Source: Verrucomicrobiales bacterium
GTDB lineage: Bacteria > Verrucomicrobiota > Verrucomicrobiia > Verrucomicrobiales > DEV007
Assembly: GCA_028281705.1 (NCBI GenBank)
Contig: JANQJH010000467.1
Coordinates: forward strand, 1-35,803
DNA length: 35,803 nucleotides
Reading direction: 5' to 3'
The translations under genes and the position numbers were made by a program. Of this stretch, positions 14,609 to 21,206 are shown in pieces. The notes under the pieces were generated by a model. That model ran no database searches and was not told the DNA's origin. It saw only the letters and a list, made by a program, of their open reading frames with translations. How positions within the stretch are numbered: the stretch's first letter is position 1; each line of letters starts with the position of its first letter.

Positions 14609-14612
14609 TCAT
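13830..14612 (-). CDS. C5-cytosine DNA methyltransferase homologue lacking catalytic Cys
   Basis: Motif I (ELALFAGAGGGILGSQLLG, 16-34), the SAM-binding VEIERFA, motif IV (VSGGFPYQDLSLVG), GTRSGLWREM, motif VI (VFLENV, 125-130), motif VIII (HRRARLW, 166-172) and a late GNAQVPGVAAAAW (motif X-like) identify a C5 methyltransferase. In motif IV the invariant Pro-Cys-Gln is Pro-Tyr-Gln: codon TAT at 14345-14343, one base from TGT. Without this Cys the enzyme should not methylate. The target-recognition stretch between motifs VIII and IX is very short (about 40 residues), and the whole is 260 residues, smaller than usual. A functional enzyme would protect phage DNA. This copy may be decaying, DNA-binding only, or a passenger of the overlapping frame. 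Confidence 0.75.
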   Translation of the reverse strand: MNELALQQSPGRRLRELALFAGAGGGILGSQLLGWRTVCAVEIERFARHVLVARQNDGTLEPFPIWDDVRTFDGRPWRGIVDVVSGGFPYQDLSLVGPRLGILGTRSGLWREMARIIEEVAPRRVFLENVVQLRRAGLGLVLRDLAVRGYDARWACIPAAAVGAYHRRARLWLVAYPIGERREEGCGEAISAQEARQEERERLLHLCRGDRYPAPSEFERSAHGLPDQLDRNQVIGNAQVPGVAAAAWQILNRKPVRIGT

Positions 14613-15036
14613 GGCCCTCCTTCACTCTGCGCCCGCACTTGTGACAGAAACGCACGTTGTTTTCGGCTATGCTTCCTTCGGTAAAAACCCAAGCCTCGCC
14701 GCAAGCGGTATCCCATTTGAAGTCGCCGTCATCATACTTCCACACGCATTCCCCCGGCTCCTCTTCTGGGTTTCTTAGAATAGCAATCTCACGATTCATC
14801 CTTTCCGCTTCTCTCACCAAAAGTTCGCATGCGGCACATTTGCGTTTTCCGGGCTCCTCCATCTTCACCCACTCGCCGTCACCTTGGAGATGGCGCCAAA
14901 CCCGAAGAAACATCCAGGAATTGCCGTCATTGATGAGTAAGTCAGTGTGTCGCTGGACAATCAGCACAGGGTGCCACTCCTCGGACTCCGTTTGCCTCCA
15001 CCAGTAGGGCCCCGGCTCTTTGGGTAGCTCGTTCAT
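14605..15036 (-). CDS. Phage zinc-ribbon protein
   Basis: The ATG at 15036 (MNELPKEPGPYWW) overlaps the upstream stop as ATGA and replaces a longer frame. The 143-residue protein has a CAAC pair (67-70), then C97 (ECVWKYDDGDFKW), C112 (TACGEAW) and FCHKCG (131, 134). The last four Cys follow the layout 'C-W...W.TsCG..f......FCp.CG' of a zinc ribbon frequent in phage early proteins. The N-terminal half (GPYWWRQTESEEWHPVLIV) looks like a small beta domain. Its stop is shared with the start of the methyltransferase region. The role is unknown; small zinc ribbons of this kind sit among phage DNA-handling genes. Confidence 0.65.
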   Translation of the reverse strand: MNELPKEPGPYWWRQTESEEWHPVLIVQRHTDLLINDGNSWMFLRVWRHLQGDGEWVKMEEPGKRKCAACELLVREAERMNREIAILRNPEEEPGECVWKYDDGDFKWDTACGEAWVFTEGSIAENNVRFCHKCGRRVKEGHE

Positions 15037-15269
15037 GCCGTAGCCTCCCGAATCTCGTTGAGCGCCACTCCGAACGAACGGTCCTCGATCCATGGGTGAC
15101 TGACATAGATTGGCCAGTGACCGCCTGCGCCGACTTTTCGAACGACGAGACTGTCCCCCTCGTTGCAGAAGTGTTGCGCAGGGAGTTCCTCGGTCGGCCC
15201 GGCGGTTAGGGCCCTGGTCGCCCGGACCCTATCGCCGACCCTCAGCGCTTTTGCCTCGATTTCAGTCAT
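15033..15269 (-). CDS. Hypothetical 78-residue phage protein, small beta barrel
   Basis: It starts MTEIEAKALRVGDRVRATR, the 'VGDRVR' strand-turn seen in SH3-like barrels, followed by further short strands (GDSLVVRKVGAG, HWPIYVSHPW). Its stop overlaps the next gene as ATGA (15033-15036), and its start follows the upstream stop by two bases. A small SH3-type fold is inferred; no function is known. Confidence 0.55.
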   Translation of the reverse strand: MTEIEAKALRVGDRVRATRALTAGPTEELPAQHFCNEGDSLVVRKVGAGGHWPIYVSHPWIEDRSFGVALNEIREATA

Positions 15270-15271
15270 GC

Positions 15272-15559
15272 CTAGCTCGCCTTTCTGTGGAGTTGCTCGC
15301 CTGCGTAACCGGGATAGTCAGGAGCGCACTGAGGGGCTCTCCCAAAGTTTGGTGTCCCGGCCCCAATAGAGTGCTCTGCGGCGACGGGCATCCCGGGCGC
15401 GTCGTAGACGAAGTTCCTATTCAAGTCGCACCAATAATAGTCTGCATGTATCCCGCCTGGACGATTGACGGCGAGATGTGTCCTTCCACCAAGCTCGCTT
15501 TTCGAAAAGATCTCACCCGCGTACGGGCCGCCGATTAGAGTAATTGATTCGTTGCTCAT
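15272..15559 (-). CDS. Hypothetical 95-residue phage protein
   Basis: The ATG at 15559 overlaps the sliding-clamp stop as ATGA and has GGAGG upstream. The opening ITLIGGPYAGEIF resembles the 'LIGGP.DG' start of small phage proteins of unknown function, and YYWCDLNRNFVYD continues that pattern. No catalytic residues are seen. Confidence 0.55.
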   Translation of the reverse strand: MSNESITLIGGPYAGEIFSKSELGGRTHLAVNRPGGIHADYYWCDLNRNFVYDAPGMPVAAEHSIGAGTPNFGRAPQCAPDYPGYAGEQLHRKAS

Positions 15560-16719
15560 GCCGCCTCCTTCCCGCTCTCAGGCTCCTTCTGAGGAATCTC
15601 GTCAGCCACATTGATGCGCATCCCCATCGCGCACGCATATCGAGTCTCTCTGGTCTGCCTGACAATCGCCGGCCCCATTCCATCTGCCGGCAGCTTGAGA
15701 ACGGTCCCCGTTCCCCCTATCATTGACTTGAGGTTGGTTGCGTTCAGGCAATACTCCCGCTCTTCATCCGGCCCATCGCACTCGATGGTCTGTGTGGCGC
15801 GGTCGCCTCGCGCGTTACAGGTTCGAATCTCAAGTGTTTCGCCGCTGGCCTTGATGGCGACCGCCGAGAACTCGTTTCCAAGCGAGCCCAGGCGCGAAAG
15901 CGCTGCATCAAGGGCAGTGGGCGCCACCTTGAACGTAGCGTAATCGCCGCGATCTTCGTCCGGCAGCATCTGTCCGTAGTTAGGGTACGTGCCCTCGATG
16001 TACTTTGTCCGAAGACGAACGTCGGTGCCCGTCACGTCCAACGAATCGGATCCGAAGCCCAGGCGCACTTCCTGCTCATCTGTGTCCAGGCAGGCGATCA
16101 GGGCCTTAGCTGCTGGCGTCGGAAGAATGCGCCCTTCAAAGTCGCCACCGGGCCACCTCACGGCTATCGAATCCATCATCAGGCGCTTGCCGTCTGCCCC
16201 CACGATGCGGAGTTCGTCATCAGCCTTGTGCAGATAGACCCCGTTGAGGACATAGCGTGCCGCATCTTGGCTCACGGCTTTTGTCGCCCACATCAGGCAG
16301 CCCCGAAGCTCGGTTGAGGACACGGCAATCAGGGTCTTCTGGTGATCGGCAGCCGTGCGAAAGTCTGGCCACTCTTCGTGGTCGATAGTCCTCAGCGTTG
16401 TTCGGAAGCCGTCGGCTTCCGAACTGATCTCAATTGCGTCAGGAATTGAGGACGGCCCGATCTCAAGCGCACCCTGAAGCATCGCGCAGATCGACACGAG
16501 GGTCGCACCGTTGGCGCAGAACGGGCCAAATGGCTCGCCTTCGATCGGGACCCATCGCTGCACCTGGACATCGAGATCCGTGGCCTCGACCACGCAGAAT
16601 CCCTGTCTGTCGGCCGGCGAAATTCGCACACACGATAGTATCGGTAGCGTCGTTCTGGGGCTTGCCGCGGACCGCGCGGTCTTGAGGGCATTGGTCAAGA
16701 GTTTTGGATCAATTTTCAT
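15556..16719 (-). CDS. dnaN: DNA polymerase III beta subunit (sliding clamp), phage-encoded
   Basis: The ATG at 16719 (MKIDPKLLTNALKTA) overlaps the resolvase stop as ATGA; the longer frame to 16800 is spurious. The 387 residues match the full three-domain DnaN clamp: TLPILSCVRI and ATDLDVQVQ in domain 1, RYVLNGVYLHK...LRIVGADGKRLMM in domain 2 (usual form RYYLNGV...LR.VATDGHRLA), KYIEGTYPNYGQ ahead of domain 3, and a C-terminal YACAMGMRI where YVVMPMRL is typical. The dimeric ring holds the polymerase on DNA. A phage-borne clamp implies that the phage replisome uses its own processivity factor, perhaps with the host clamp loader. It is flanked by recombination and replication genes of the same operon. 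Confidence 0.85.
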   Translation of the reverse strand: MKIDPKLLTNALKTARSAASPRTTLPILSCVRISPADRQGFCVVEATDLDVQVQRWVPIEGEPFGPFCANGATLVSICAMLQGALEIGPSSIPDAIEISSEADGFRTTLRTIDHEEWPDFRTAADHQKTLIAVSSTELRGCLMWATKAVSQDAARYVLNGVYLHKADDELRIVGADGKRLMMDSIAVRWPGGDFEGRILPTPAAKALIACLDTDEQEVRLGFGSDSLDVTGTDVRLRTKYIEGTYPNYGQMLPDEDRGDYATFKVAPTALDAALSRLGSLGNEFSAVAIKASGETLEIRTCNARGDRATQTIECDGPDEEREYCLNATNLKSMIGGTGTVLKLPADGMGPAIVRQTRETRYACAMGMRINVADEIPQKEPESGKEAA

Positions 16720-17171
16720 GATGATAGTGTGGATTGGTAGAGATCGAGGATGTGAAGGGCATCCGCGTGGTTGTCGTCGATGAGTGGGACGTCCGGCCAT
16801 TTCCGCCTGGCTGCGTCCATCATCAGCGCCTTGTTCGCATTGCCCTTGCCCGTGGCATGCTTCTTGATTTCGGACGGCGAGAAGCCTTTAAACTCGACCC
16901 CGTGCTCCTCGCAGAACACCTTGATGACGCCTTGCAGCTCACCGGATACAACGAGAGCCCCCATTCGCCTTGGATTTCCGCCTCTAGCGGCCTCGAATGC
17001 GATCACCTTCAGCGGGTAGGCTTGATGCACGGTATTGAGATGCGAGCGAAAGCGTATAAGCCTCATGCCCGAGGACTCGTCGCGACGCACGGAGAGGTCC
17101 CAGACGCCGGACGCGCCTGAATCGTGGGCCCATCCGCACTTGGTGGCGGGGTCTAGTGCTAGAATGCTCAT
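16716..17171 (-). CDS. RuvC-like Holliday junction resolvase
   Basis: The protein has 151 residues. ILALDPATKCGWA places the first catalytic Asp at D7. IAFEAARGG holds E60, and DDNHADALHILDLY holds D132, D133 and D137, giving the acidic cluster of the RNase H-fold RuvC family. It cuts branched DNA made during phage recombination or before packaging. The start overlaps the nuclease stop as ATGA (17168-17171) with GGGAGGG upstream. Size and motifs match the phage version of the family. Confidence 0.8.
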   Translation of the reverse strand: MSILALDPATKCGWAHDSGASGVWDLSVRRDESSGMRLIRFRSHLNTVHQAYPLKVIAFEAARGGNPRRMGALVVSGELQGVIKVFCEEHGVEFKGFSPSEIKKHATGKGNANKALMMDAARRKWPDVPLIDDNHADALHILDLYQSTLSS

Positions 17172-17812
17172 GCCGCCCTCCCTTCCAAGATCGGCATGAT
17201 CTTCCGTCGCTGAACTCGATAATAGTCGATAAACTCCGCCAGCTCATCTGTTAGTTTTTCCGTGTATTCCTCCCGATCGATCCTCAGAATCAGTGGCTGG
17301 ATACCCGAGCAGTAGGACATGAAATACCAGTGATCGAGCCCGGTGATCGCCATGCTCCCATGCACTTGGGGCTTGTGTTCACTCGGCATCTCACCGTGTA
17401 TCAGTGCTTTTGAGTGATGCTTGGCCAGAGGGCACTTGATCTCGAGGCCTGCAATTGGATCCTGGTCACCAGGTTGATAGACCAGCGAGTCGGGAGAGCA
17501 GCCCGCCGGGCATTCCGCGCTGTCATTGGGCGTCACAAAGCCCACCTGACGGGCCTCAAGATTCATTGTTTTCTCGAATAGCTTGCGGGCTTCCGGCTCG
17601 AGTTCGTTGCCGCGGTCCGTGTGATGGTTGCCCTCCCATTTGATTTCGTCTGGCCGCAATGACTCGGCGCAAAGCTCGATCGCATAGTCCTCCCACTGAG
17701 AGGATCGCTTGCCGGTTGGCGTGATGATCCGCGAGAACGATGAGGCAGTCACCCGGGCCGCTCGCACGCGAAACCATTCCTCGCTCTGCTGCGTGTAATC
17801 CCAGATCTTCAC
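17168..17812 (-). CDS. YqaJ-family phage exonuclease
   Basis: The start is GTG at 17812, overlapping the upstream stop as GTGA. Motifs of the YqaJ/lambda-Exo PD-(D/E)xK nucleases are in order: RVTASSFSRIITPTGK (20-35), DRGNELEPEARKLFE (66-80), CSPDSLVY with catalytic Asp at 108, GLEIKCP with E124 and K126, and HKPQVHGSMAITG with Q149. The 214 residues equal the usual length. This 5'-3' exonuclease makes single-stranded ends for the RecT annealase encoded two genes upstream, forming a two-component recombination system. Confidence 0.85.
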   Translation of the reverse strand: MKIWDYTQQSEEWFRVRAARVTASSFSRIITPTGKRSSQWEDYAIELCAESLRPDEIKWEGNHHTDRGNELEPEARKLFEKTMNLEARQVGFVTPNDSAECPAGCSPDSLVYQPGDQDPIAGLEIKCPLAKHHSKALIHGEMPSEHKPQVHGSMAITGLDHWYFMSYCSGIQPLILRIDREEYTEKLTDELAEFIDYYRVQRRKIMPILEGRAA

Positions 17813-18768
17813 GCGGCTTGCTCCTCCGGCTCGTTGATCTCTATCCAGAGGGCGTTCACGCCTTCCGCGAGTCTTCTGGCCTTATCTTGGTTGGCCGGGT
17901 GCTGGAGCGCAGCACGAGCCGCTTTGACATTCCCAAACGCACCGAAGAGAACCTCGGCGAAATATCTCCATTCCTCGGCCTCGTCAGTTTCGGGGTAGGC
18001 TGGATCTGGTGGCGCTGCCGTTGGCGCCGGCGGCAATGGGGGCTTGTTCGCCTCTTCGGCCTCCGCTCTGACCCTTTCGGCTTCGGCCTGGGCTTCCTGG
18101 GCCTTCTTCTTCTGCTGATCTCCCTCATGCTGCAGACGCTGCCTCTCAAGCCGAGACTCCAACTCTCTTGGGAGATGCTTGGGGTCTCCCATCTCGAGAT
18201 CAAGACGATCGAGGATCAAGGCTTCACGGCCCTCTCCGCCGGAAACCCACTCGCCGAGGATCTCTCGGCACTTCTCGATGTTGGCCAATCGGATCGATGT
18301 GATGACGTTCGCTGCGCTGAGAATGGTGTCGCGCGTTCGCTTGCCTTTGATTCGCTCGGTGATCGCAGTGCGAAGTGATCCGAGCCTATCCGGGCTCACG
18401 TTCGCTTCTTTGGCGAAGTCACTAACGGCCTGATCGATGATCTCTTCCTTAATCCGGGCCTTGGCTTCCTTGACCTGCTTATCGAGCGCCAACCTCACTT
18501 GCCGGCCTTCCTCGGAGATCCCTTCCAGAGCGCTCAGAACATCGTTCAGCTCCGTCGCCTCTTTCAAGGCCTCATCCCTGGCCAACTTGATGGCCTTCTC
18601 GATCTCGGCAATCGCCTTGACCTCCTCTTGCGCTTTTCCGAATTCCTCGTCCGTTTGTGGATTCTTGTTAACCTGGGCGAGCGCCGCCCTGAAAGAATCG
18701 CGGAATGCGTCGAGGTTGCTCGAGACGACCTCTCCTTTGACCTGGATGGCTAGTTCAACGGTTTCCAT
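17809..18768 (-). CDS. Coiled-coil phage protein between RecT and nuclease
   Basis: The ATG at 18768 overlaps the RecT stop as TGATG; a GTG one codon earlier is the alternative. The 319 residues are mostly long charged helices (AFRDSFRAALAQV, IEKAIKLARDEALKEA, QKKKAQEAQAEAERVRAEAEE), then a Pro-rich linker (PPLPPAPTAAPPDPAYPETD) and a small C-terminal helical domain with Trp residues. Proteins of this layout often sit between RecT and the exonuclease in phages (DUF1351-like); the true family is not certain. A scaffold or partner role in recombination is inferred from position. Confidence 0.65.
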   Translation of the reverse strand: METVELAIQVKGEVVSSNLDAFRDSFRAALAQVNKNPQTDEEFGKAQEEVKAIAEIEKAIKLARDEALKEATELNDVLSALEGISEEGRQVRLALDKQVKEAKARIKEEIIDQAVSDFAKEANVSPDRLGSLRTAITERIKGKRTRDTILSAANVITSIRLANIEKCREILGEWVSGGEGREALILDRLDLEMGDPKHLPRELESRLERQRLQHEGDQQKKKAQEAQAEAERVRAEAEEANKPPLPPAPTAAPPDPAYPETDEAEEWRYFAEVLFGAFGNVKAARAALQHPANQDKARRLAEGVNALWIEINEPEEQAA

Positions 18769-19646
18769 CACATGAGATCGCCTTGAACGGCGGCGGGTTG
18801 AGATTTCTCCTCGCGTTGATCCGGCTCGGATTCGGGCCCTTGCTTGGTCTCGTTAGACTGCGTCTCCGAATCGCCCGCTTGAAACGGATCAATCGGCGTG
18901 GTTGGTAATGGCTCGGAATCGACATCGATGGCCCCTTCGCCAAAATTGAAGAGATGCTTGTCGTCTTTCTCGATGGCGTCTTGGATCTCGACGCTGAATG
19001 GCAGGCGCTTGGCGTGGCGCCGGAACACCGTTTTGCGAGCCATCTCGTCCCAGTGCTTGGTCCAGGGGCTCGCGTTCTTGCCTTGTGAGTCGTTTCGCAC
19101 GGTCTCGATTTGTTCTCGGGTCATGTATTCCCACTCGAGACCACCGCTCTTCATCACGACCACGGAGAATGCACCGATAACCTCCCCTCGTTCGCGCCGA
19201 GCAGGCACCCAATCGAAGAACAGCTTTCCGTCCTTGATGCCGTAGCGACACTCGTCATTCTCGCAGACGACATCGCAGTGAATGGAATCGACCTCGCCGG
19301 ATCGCCTTACAAGATCAAGAAGGCCAACGTAGGAAATGATCAACTGGCACTCTACGATCTCCTTTCTCCTATTCTTGAATGGGATTAAGTAAGCTTTTCG
19401 GTTGTCCGGTTCGATGCCGAGGCTCGAGAGATCGAGCAGGGCGTTGAAGAACGAGTTCTGGTCGCACAGGGCGAGATCGGGTGTGCGAGAGAGCGTCGTC
19501 AGAGCCACCCGCACGAATCGCTCCTGGGTGAGATGCTTTGGCAGAGCTGCAGCAAGCTGCCGGCGGACCCGATCGTCCTTTAGCAGTCCCTTGAGCGTGC
19601 TCGACTGGCTGCCCGCTTGAGTTGCGAGATTGGTGCTAGCACTCAT
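18768..19646 (-). CDS. recT: RecT-family single-strand annealing protein
   Basis: The protein has 292 residues. The core 'LTQERFVRVALTTLSRTPDLALCDQNSFFNALLDLSSLGIEP' followed in separate stretches by AYLIPF, CQLIISYVGLLDLVRRSG and the late ARKTVFRRHAKRLPFS is the classical RecT/Bet signature. RecT binds single-stranded DNA and anneals it to complementary strands. The acidic C-terminal tail (DSETQSNETKQGPESEPDQ) is typical of variable RecT ends. Start and stop show the operon's ATGA and TGATG overlaps. It pairs with the YqaJ nuclease downstream. Confidence 0.9.
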   Translation of the reverse strand: MSASTNLATQAGSQSSTLKGLLKDDRVRRQLAAALPKHLTQERFVRVALTTLSRTPDLALCDQNSFFNALLDLSSLGIEPDNRKAYLIPFKNRRKEIVECQLIISYVGLLDLVRRSGEVDSIHCDVVCENDECRYGIKDGKLFFDWVPARRERGEVIGAFSVVVMKSGGLEWEYMTREQIETVRNDSQGKNASPWTKHWDEMARKTVFRRHAKRLPFSVEIQDAIEKDDKHLFNFGEGAIDVDSEPLPTTPIDPFQAGDSETQSNETKQGPESEPDQREEKSQPAAVQGDLM

Positions 19647-20275
19647 GCCGCGACCAGTCGGTTGTAGACCTTGCGAAGCGCTTCCACGTCCTTCTCGCAG
19701 TAGGTCACGATTTCATCGATGCGGCCGTCTCTCCAGGCCTGAGGTACGTCAGCCCCGCACATCGCATCCTTGGGCGACGGAACGCCAAGCGAGTGACAGA
19801 GGACGTCCAAGCGGACAGTGCGACGAAGATCACCGAATCCCCACATCTCCTGAGTGTCAGCGAACTGCGTTTCCCAAGGCTTCTTCCCCTGGGTGTTGAG
19901 CTGCTCCGGAAGTGTCACTTCGTGCATGACCATGCGGCGAGCCAGCCAATGGAAATCAAAGCCCTTGCCGTTGTGCGCGCAGAGGTTGTGATGGCATTTC
20001 AAGCGGAGTCCCTCCGCAAATCTCTGGAGGGCATCCAGCTCGGCGACAGGCTCGGCGACCGCCAGGCTATGGACGTCGCCCTCATCAATCGCATAGGAGA
20101 TGCAGACAATTAGACCGAACTCCGGATGGAGAGCGGCGTAGTGGTCCCAGAGCTTTTCCGGGGATTCCGGTTCATTTCGGTACTTGTTCTCAGCGAACTT
20201 TCCCCAAAGCTCTCGGGTGTCTTCGGTGACGGCCGTCCACGGAAGGGAGGCGGTTTCGATATCAAGATAGATCAC
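19643..20275 (-). CDS. DEDDy 3'-5' exonuclease (DNA_pol_B_exo2 type)
   Basis: The start is GTG at 20275 (GTG ATC TAT CTT GAT). Exo I is YLDIET with D5 and E7; Exo II is AHNGKGFDFHWL with D107; Exo III is YCEKDVEAL with Y192 and D196. This gives a complete DEDDy set. The 210-residue length and the GDLRRTVRLDVLCHSLGVPSPK stretch fit the family named after the predicted PolB-like 3'-5' exonuclease, which is found as a separate protein in phages. It probably proofreads or trims DNA ends. A strong hairpin (20300-20352) lies 25 bases upstream of the start. Confidence 0.8.
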   Translation of the reverse strand: MIYLDIETASLPWTAVTEDTRELWGKFAENKYRNEPESPEKLWDHYAALHPEFGLIVCISYAIDEGDVHSLAVAEPVAELDALQRFAEGLRLKCHHNLCAHNGKGFDFHWLARRMVMHEVTLPEQLNTQGKKPWETQFADTQEMWGFGDLRRTVRLDVLCHSLGVPSPKDAMCGADVPQAWRDGRIDEIVTYCEKDVEALRKVYNRLVAA

Positions 20276-20299
20276 GGCAGTGAATGTTGTGGTTGGGTA

Positions 20300-20352
20300 G
20301 AGGGAAGCCAGGCCCCCACGGGTTTGAACGCACCCTTAGCCTGGCCTCCCTC
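20300..20352 (-). other. Long hairpin between lipoprotein and exonuclease genes
   Basis: GAGGGAAGCCAGGC (20300-20313) pairs with GCCTGGCCTCCCTC (20339-20352) over 13 of 14 positions, with one internal mismatch and a 25-base loop. It lies 24 bases before the exonuclease GTG and seven bases after the lipoprotein stop. No T-run follows on the minus strand, so it is not a classical terminator. A processing site, attenuator or translation control is possible. Confidence 0.6.
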
Positions 20353-20358
20353 AAAGGG

Positions 20359-20517
20359 TTACTTGTTAGGCCGCTGCCCTCCGGTTTCCTTGGCCGCGTC
20401 AATAGCTGCGATCGCCGCAGCCTCGCCAATGCGAGTGAGAGCCTCCCGCTCCGCTGGCTTTAGGTTGCAGTTGGCGAGGGCGAGGAATGACAATGGGATC
20501 AGTAGTAGTTTCTTCAT
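20359..20517 (-). CDS. Small lipoprotein (52 residues), embedded gene
   Basis: This frame begins ATGAAGAAACTACTACTG and encodes MKKLLLIPLSFLALANC..., a lipoprotein signal peptide with Cys17 as the lipidation site. The -1 residue Asn is less usual than Gly, Ala or Ser. The mature part is a short Ala-rich helix ending GGQRPNK. Its first 119 bases lie inside the 3' part of the neighbouring membrane-protein gene in another frame. A lipoprotein embedded in a membrane-protein gene is the arrangement of Rz/Rz1 spanins, which disrupt the outer membrane during lysis. It is too short for family matching. Its place in the early operon instead of beside the holin is a caution. Confidence 0.6.
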   Translation of the reverse strand: MKKLLLIPLSFLALANCNLKPAEREALTRIGEAAAIAAIDAAKETGGQRPNK

Positions 20518-20680
20518 GGTTGGTGTTGGTTTGACTGGGGAGATTGGCTAGAAGGATCGGAGCGCCGATCACGACAAGTGCTCCGAAGAACGCACCGCAT
20601 GCGAAGCCAGAGACGAATTGAGCGACACGACTCTCTCGTGGACGGCCAGGGGCGCGGGTGATGTGGTGGAGGCGGGTCAT
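20399..20680 (-). CDS. Small membrane protein, possible inner-membrane partner
   Basis: The 93-residue protein has a basic N-terminus (RAPGRPRESR), one membrane span (FVSGFACGAFFGALVVIGAPILLA, about 22-45) and a 48-residue polar tail predicted outside. The ATG at 20680 overlaps the upstream stop as ATGA, so the gene is probably real. The tail is encoded by the same DNA as the start of the lipoprotein gene. The N-in, C-out topology would suit an i-spanin, but the outer part is short and lacks the long coiled coil of Rz. Confidence 0.55.
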   Translation of the reverse strand: MTRLHHITRAPGRPRESRVAQFVSGFACGAFFGALVVIGAPILLANLPSQTNTNHEETTTDPIVIPRPRQLQPKASGAGGSHSHWRGCGDRSY

Positions 20681-21123
20681 GATGTCAGCCTCAGTTGCGG
20701 CATTTCGCCTTGTTCGATCATTGGGATGATCTGAGTTCCGACAGTTTGCCCGTTGGGCGTTACGATGTGGGCCAGGAACTCCTGATCAAAGGTCACGATT
20801 CCGCATTCGACTGCCTCGAGCTTTGCTTTGATGGCCAGAGCTAGGGCCCTCCATCTTTGACGGCAGCCTTGCTCCCATGCCGTGAAGGCAGCTTCTTCAG
20901 TTCGGTGCCTGCCGGTCTTCGTTCTGGTGAATTCTTCAGAGTTCCGATCAGGCATCGGGAGAACAAACTGAACCTGCCGATTCTTGATCTGAAATCCGAT
21001 CATTGCTTGCTCGCCGTGCCAGCCCGACACGAACCCCGTGCACCCATACCGAAGAAGCGTGTCTTCGATTTCGGCCTTTGATTTGGCGACGCTGACGTTT
21101 GTGGTTGAGGCGTATCTGCTCAT
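20677..21123 (-). CDS. Conserved prophage protein of unknown function (MSRYAST type)
   Basis: The start MSRYASTTNVSVAKSKAEIE followed by LLRYG, FVLPMPD, AWEQGCRQRWRALALAIKAKLEAVECGI and FLAHIV matches a hypothetical protein that I recall from many prophages, usually near recombination or transposition genes. Its function is not known to me. The 148 residues have no signal peptide or membrane span. The ATG overlaps the stop of the 28-residue peptide gene as ATGA and its own stop overlaps the next gene the same way. Confidence 0.65.
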   Translation of the reverse strand: MSRYASTTNVSVAKSKAEIEDTLLRYGCTGFVSGWHGEQAMIGFQIKNRQVQFVLPMPDRNSEEFTRTKTGRHRTEEAAFTAWEQGCRQRWRALALAIKAKLEAVECGIVTFDQEFLAHIVTPNGQTVGTQIIPMIEQGEMPQLRLTS

Positions 21124-21206
21124 GAGAAATGCTTTTGACCATCCTCCGGCAAGGGATACACCTTGGCGGCTTCATCCATTGCGGCGAGCTGGGCTTCGGT
21201 GATCAT
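21120..21206 (-). CDS. 28-residue peptide gene
   Basis: ATG at 21206 to TGA at 21120 encodes MITEAQLAAMDEAAKVYPLP and eight further residues. GGAGGTG lies upstream at good spacing. The start overlaps the PP-loop gene stop (ATGA, 21203-21206) and the stop overlaps the next start (ATGA, 21120-21123), so the frame fills the gap exactly. That double coupling is strong evidence of translation. It may be a translational relay or a small regulator; no family is known. Confidence 0.55.
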   Translation of the reverse strand: MITEAQLAAMDEAAKVYPLPEDGQKHFS

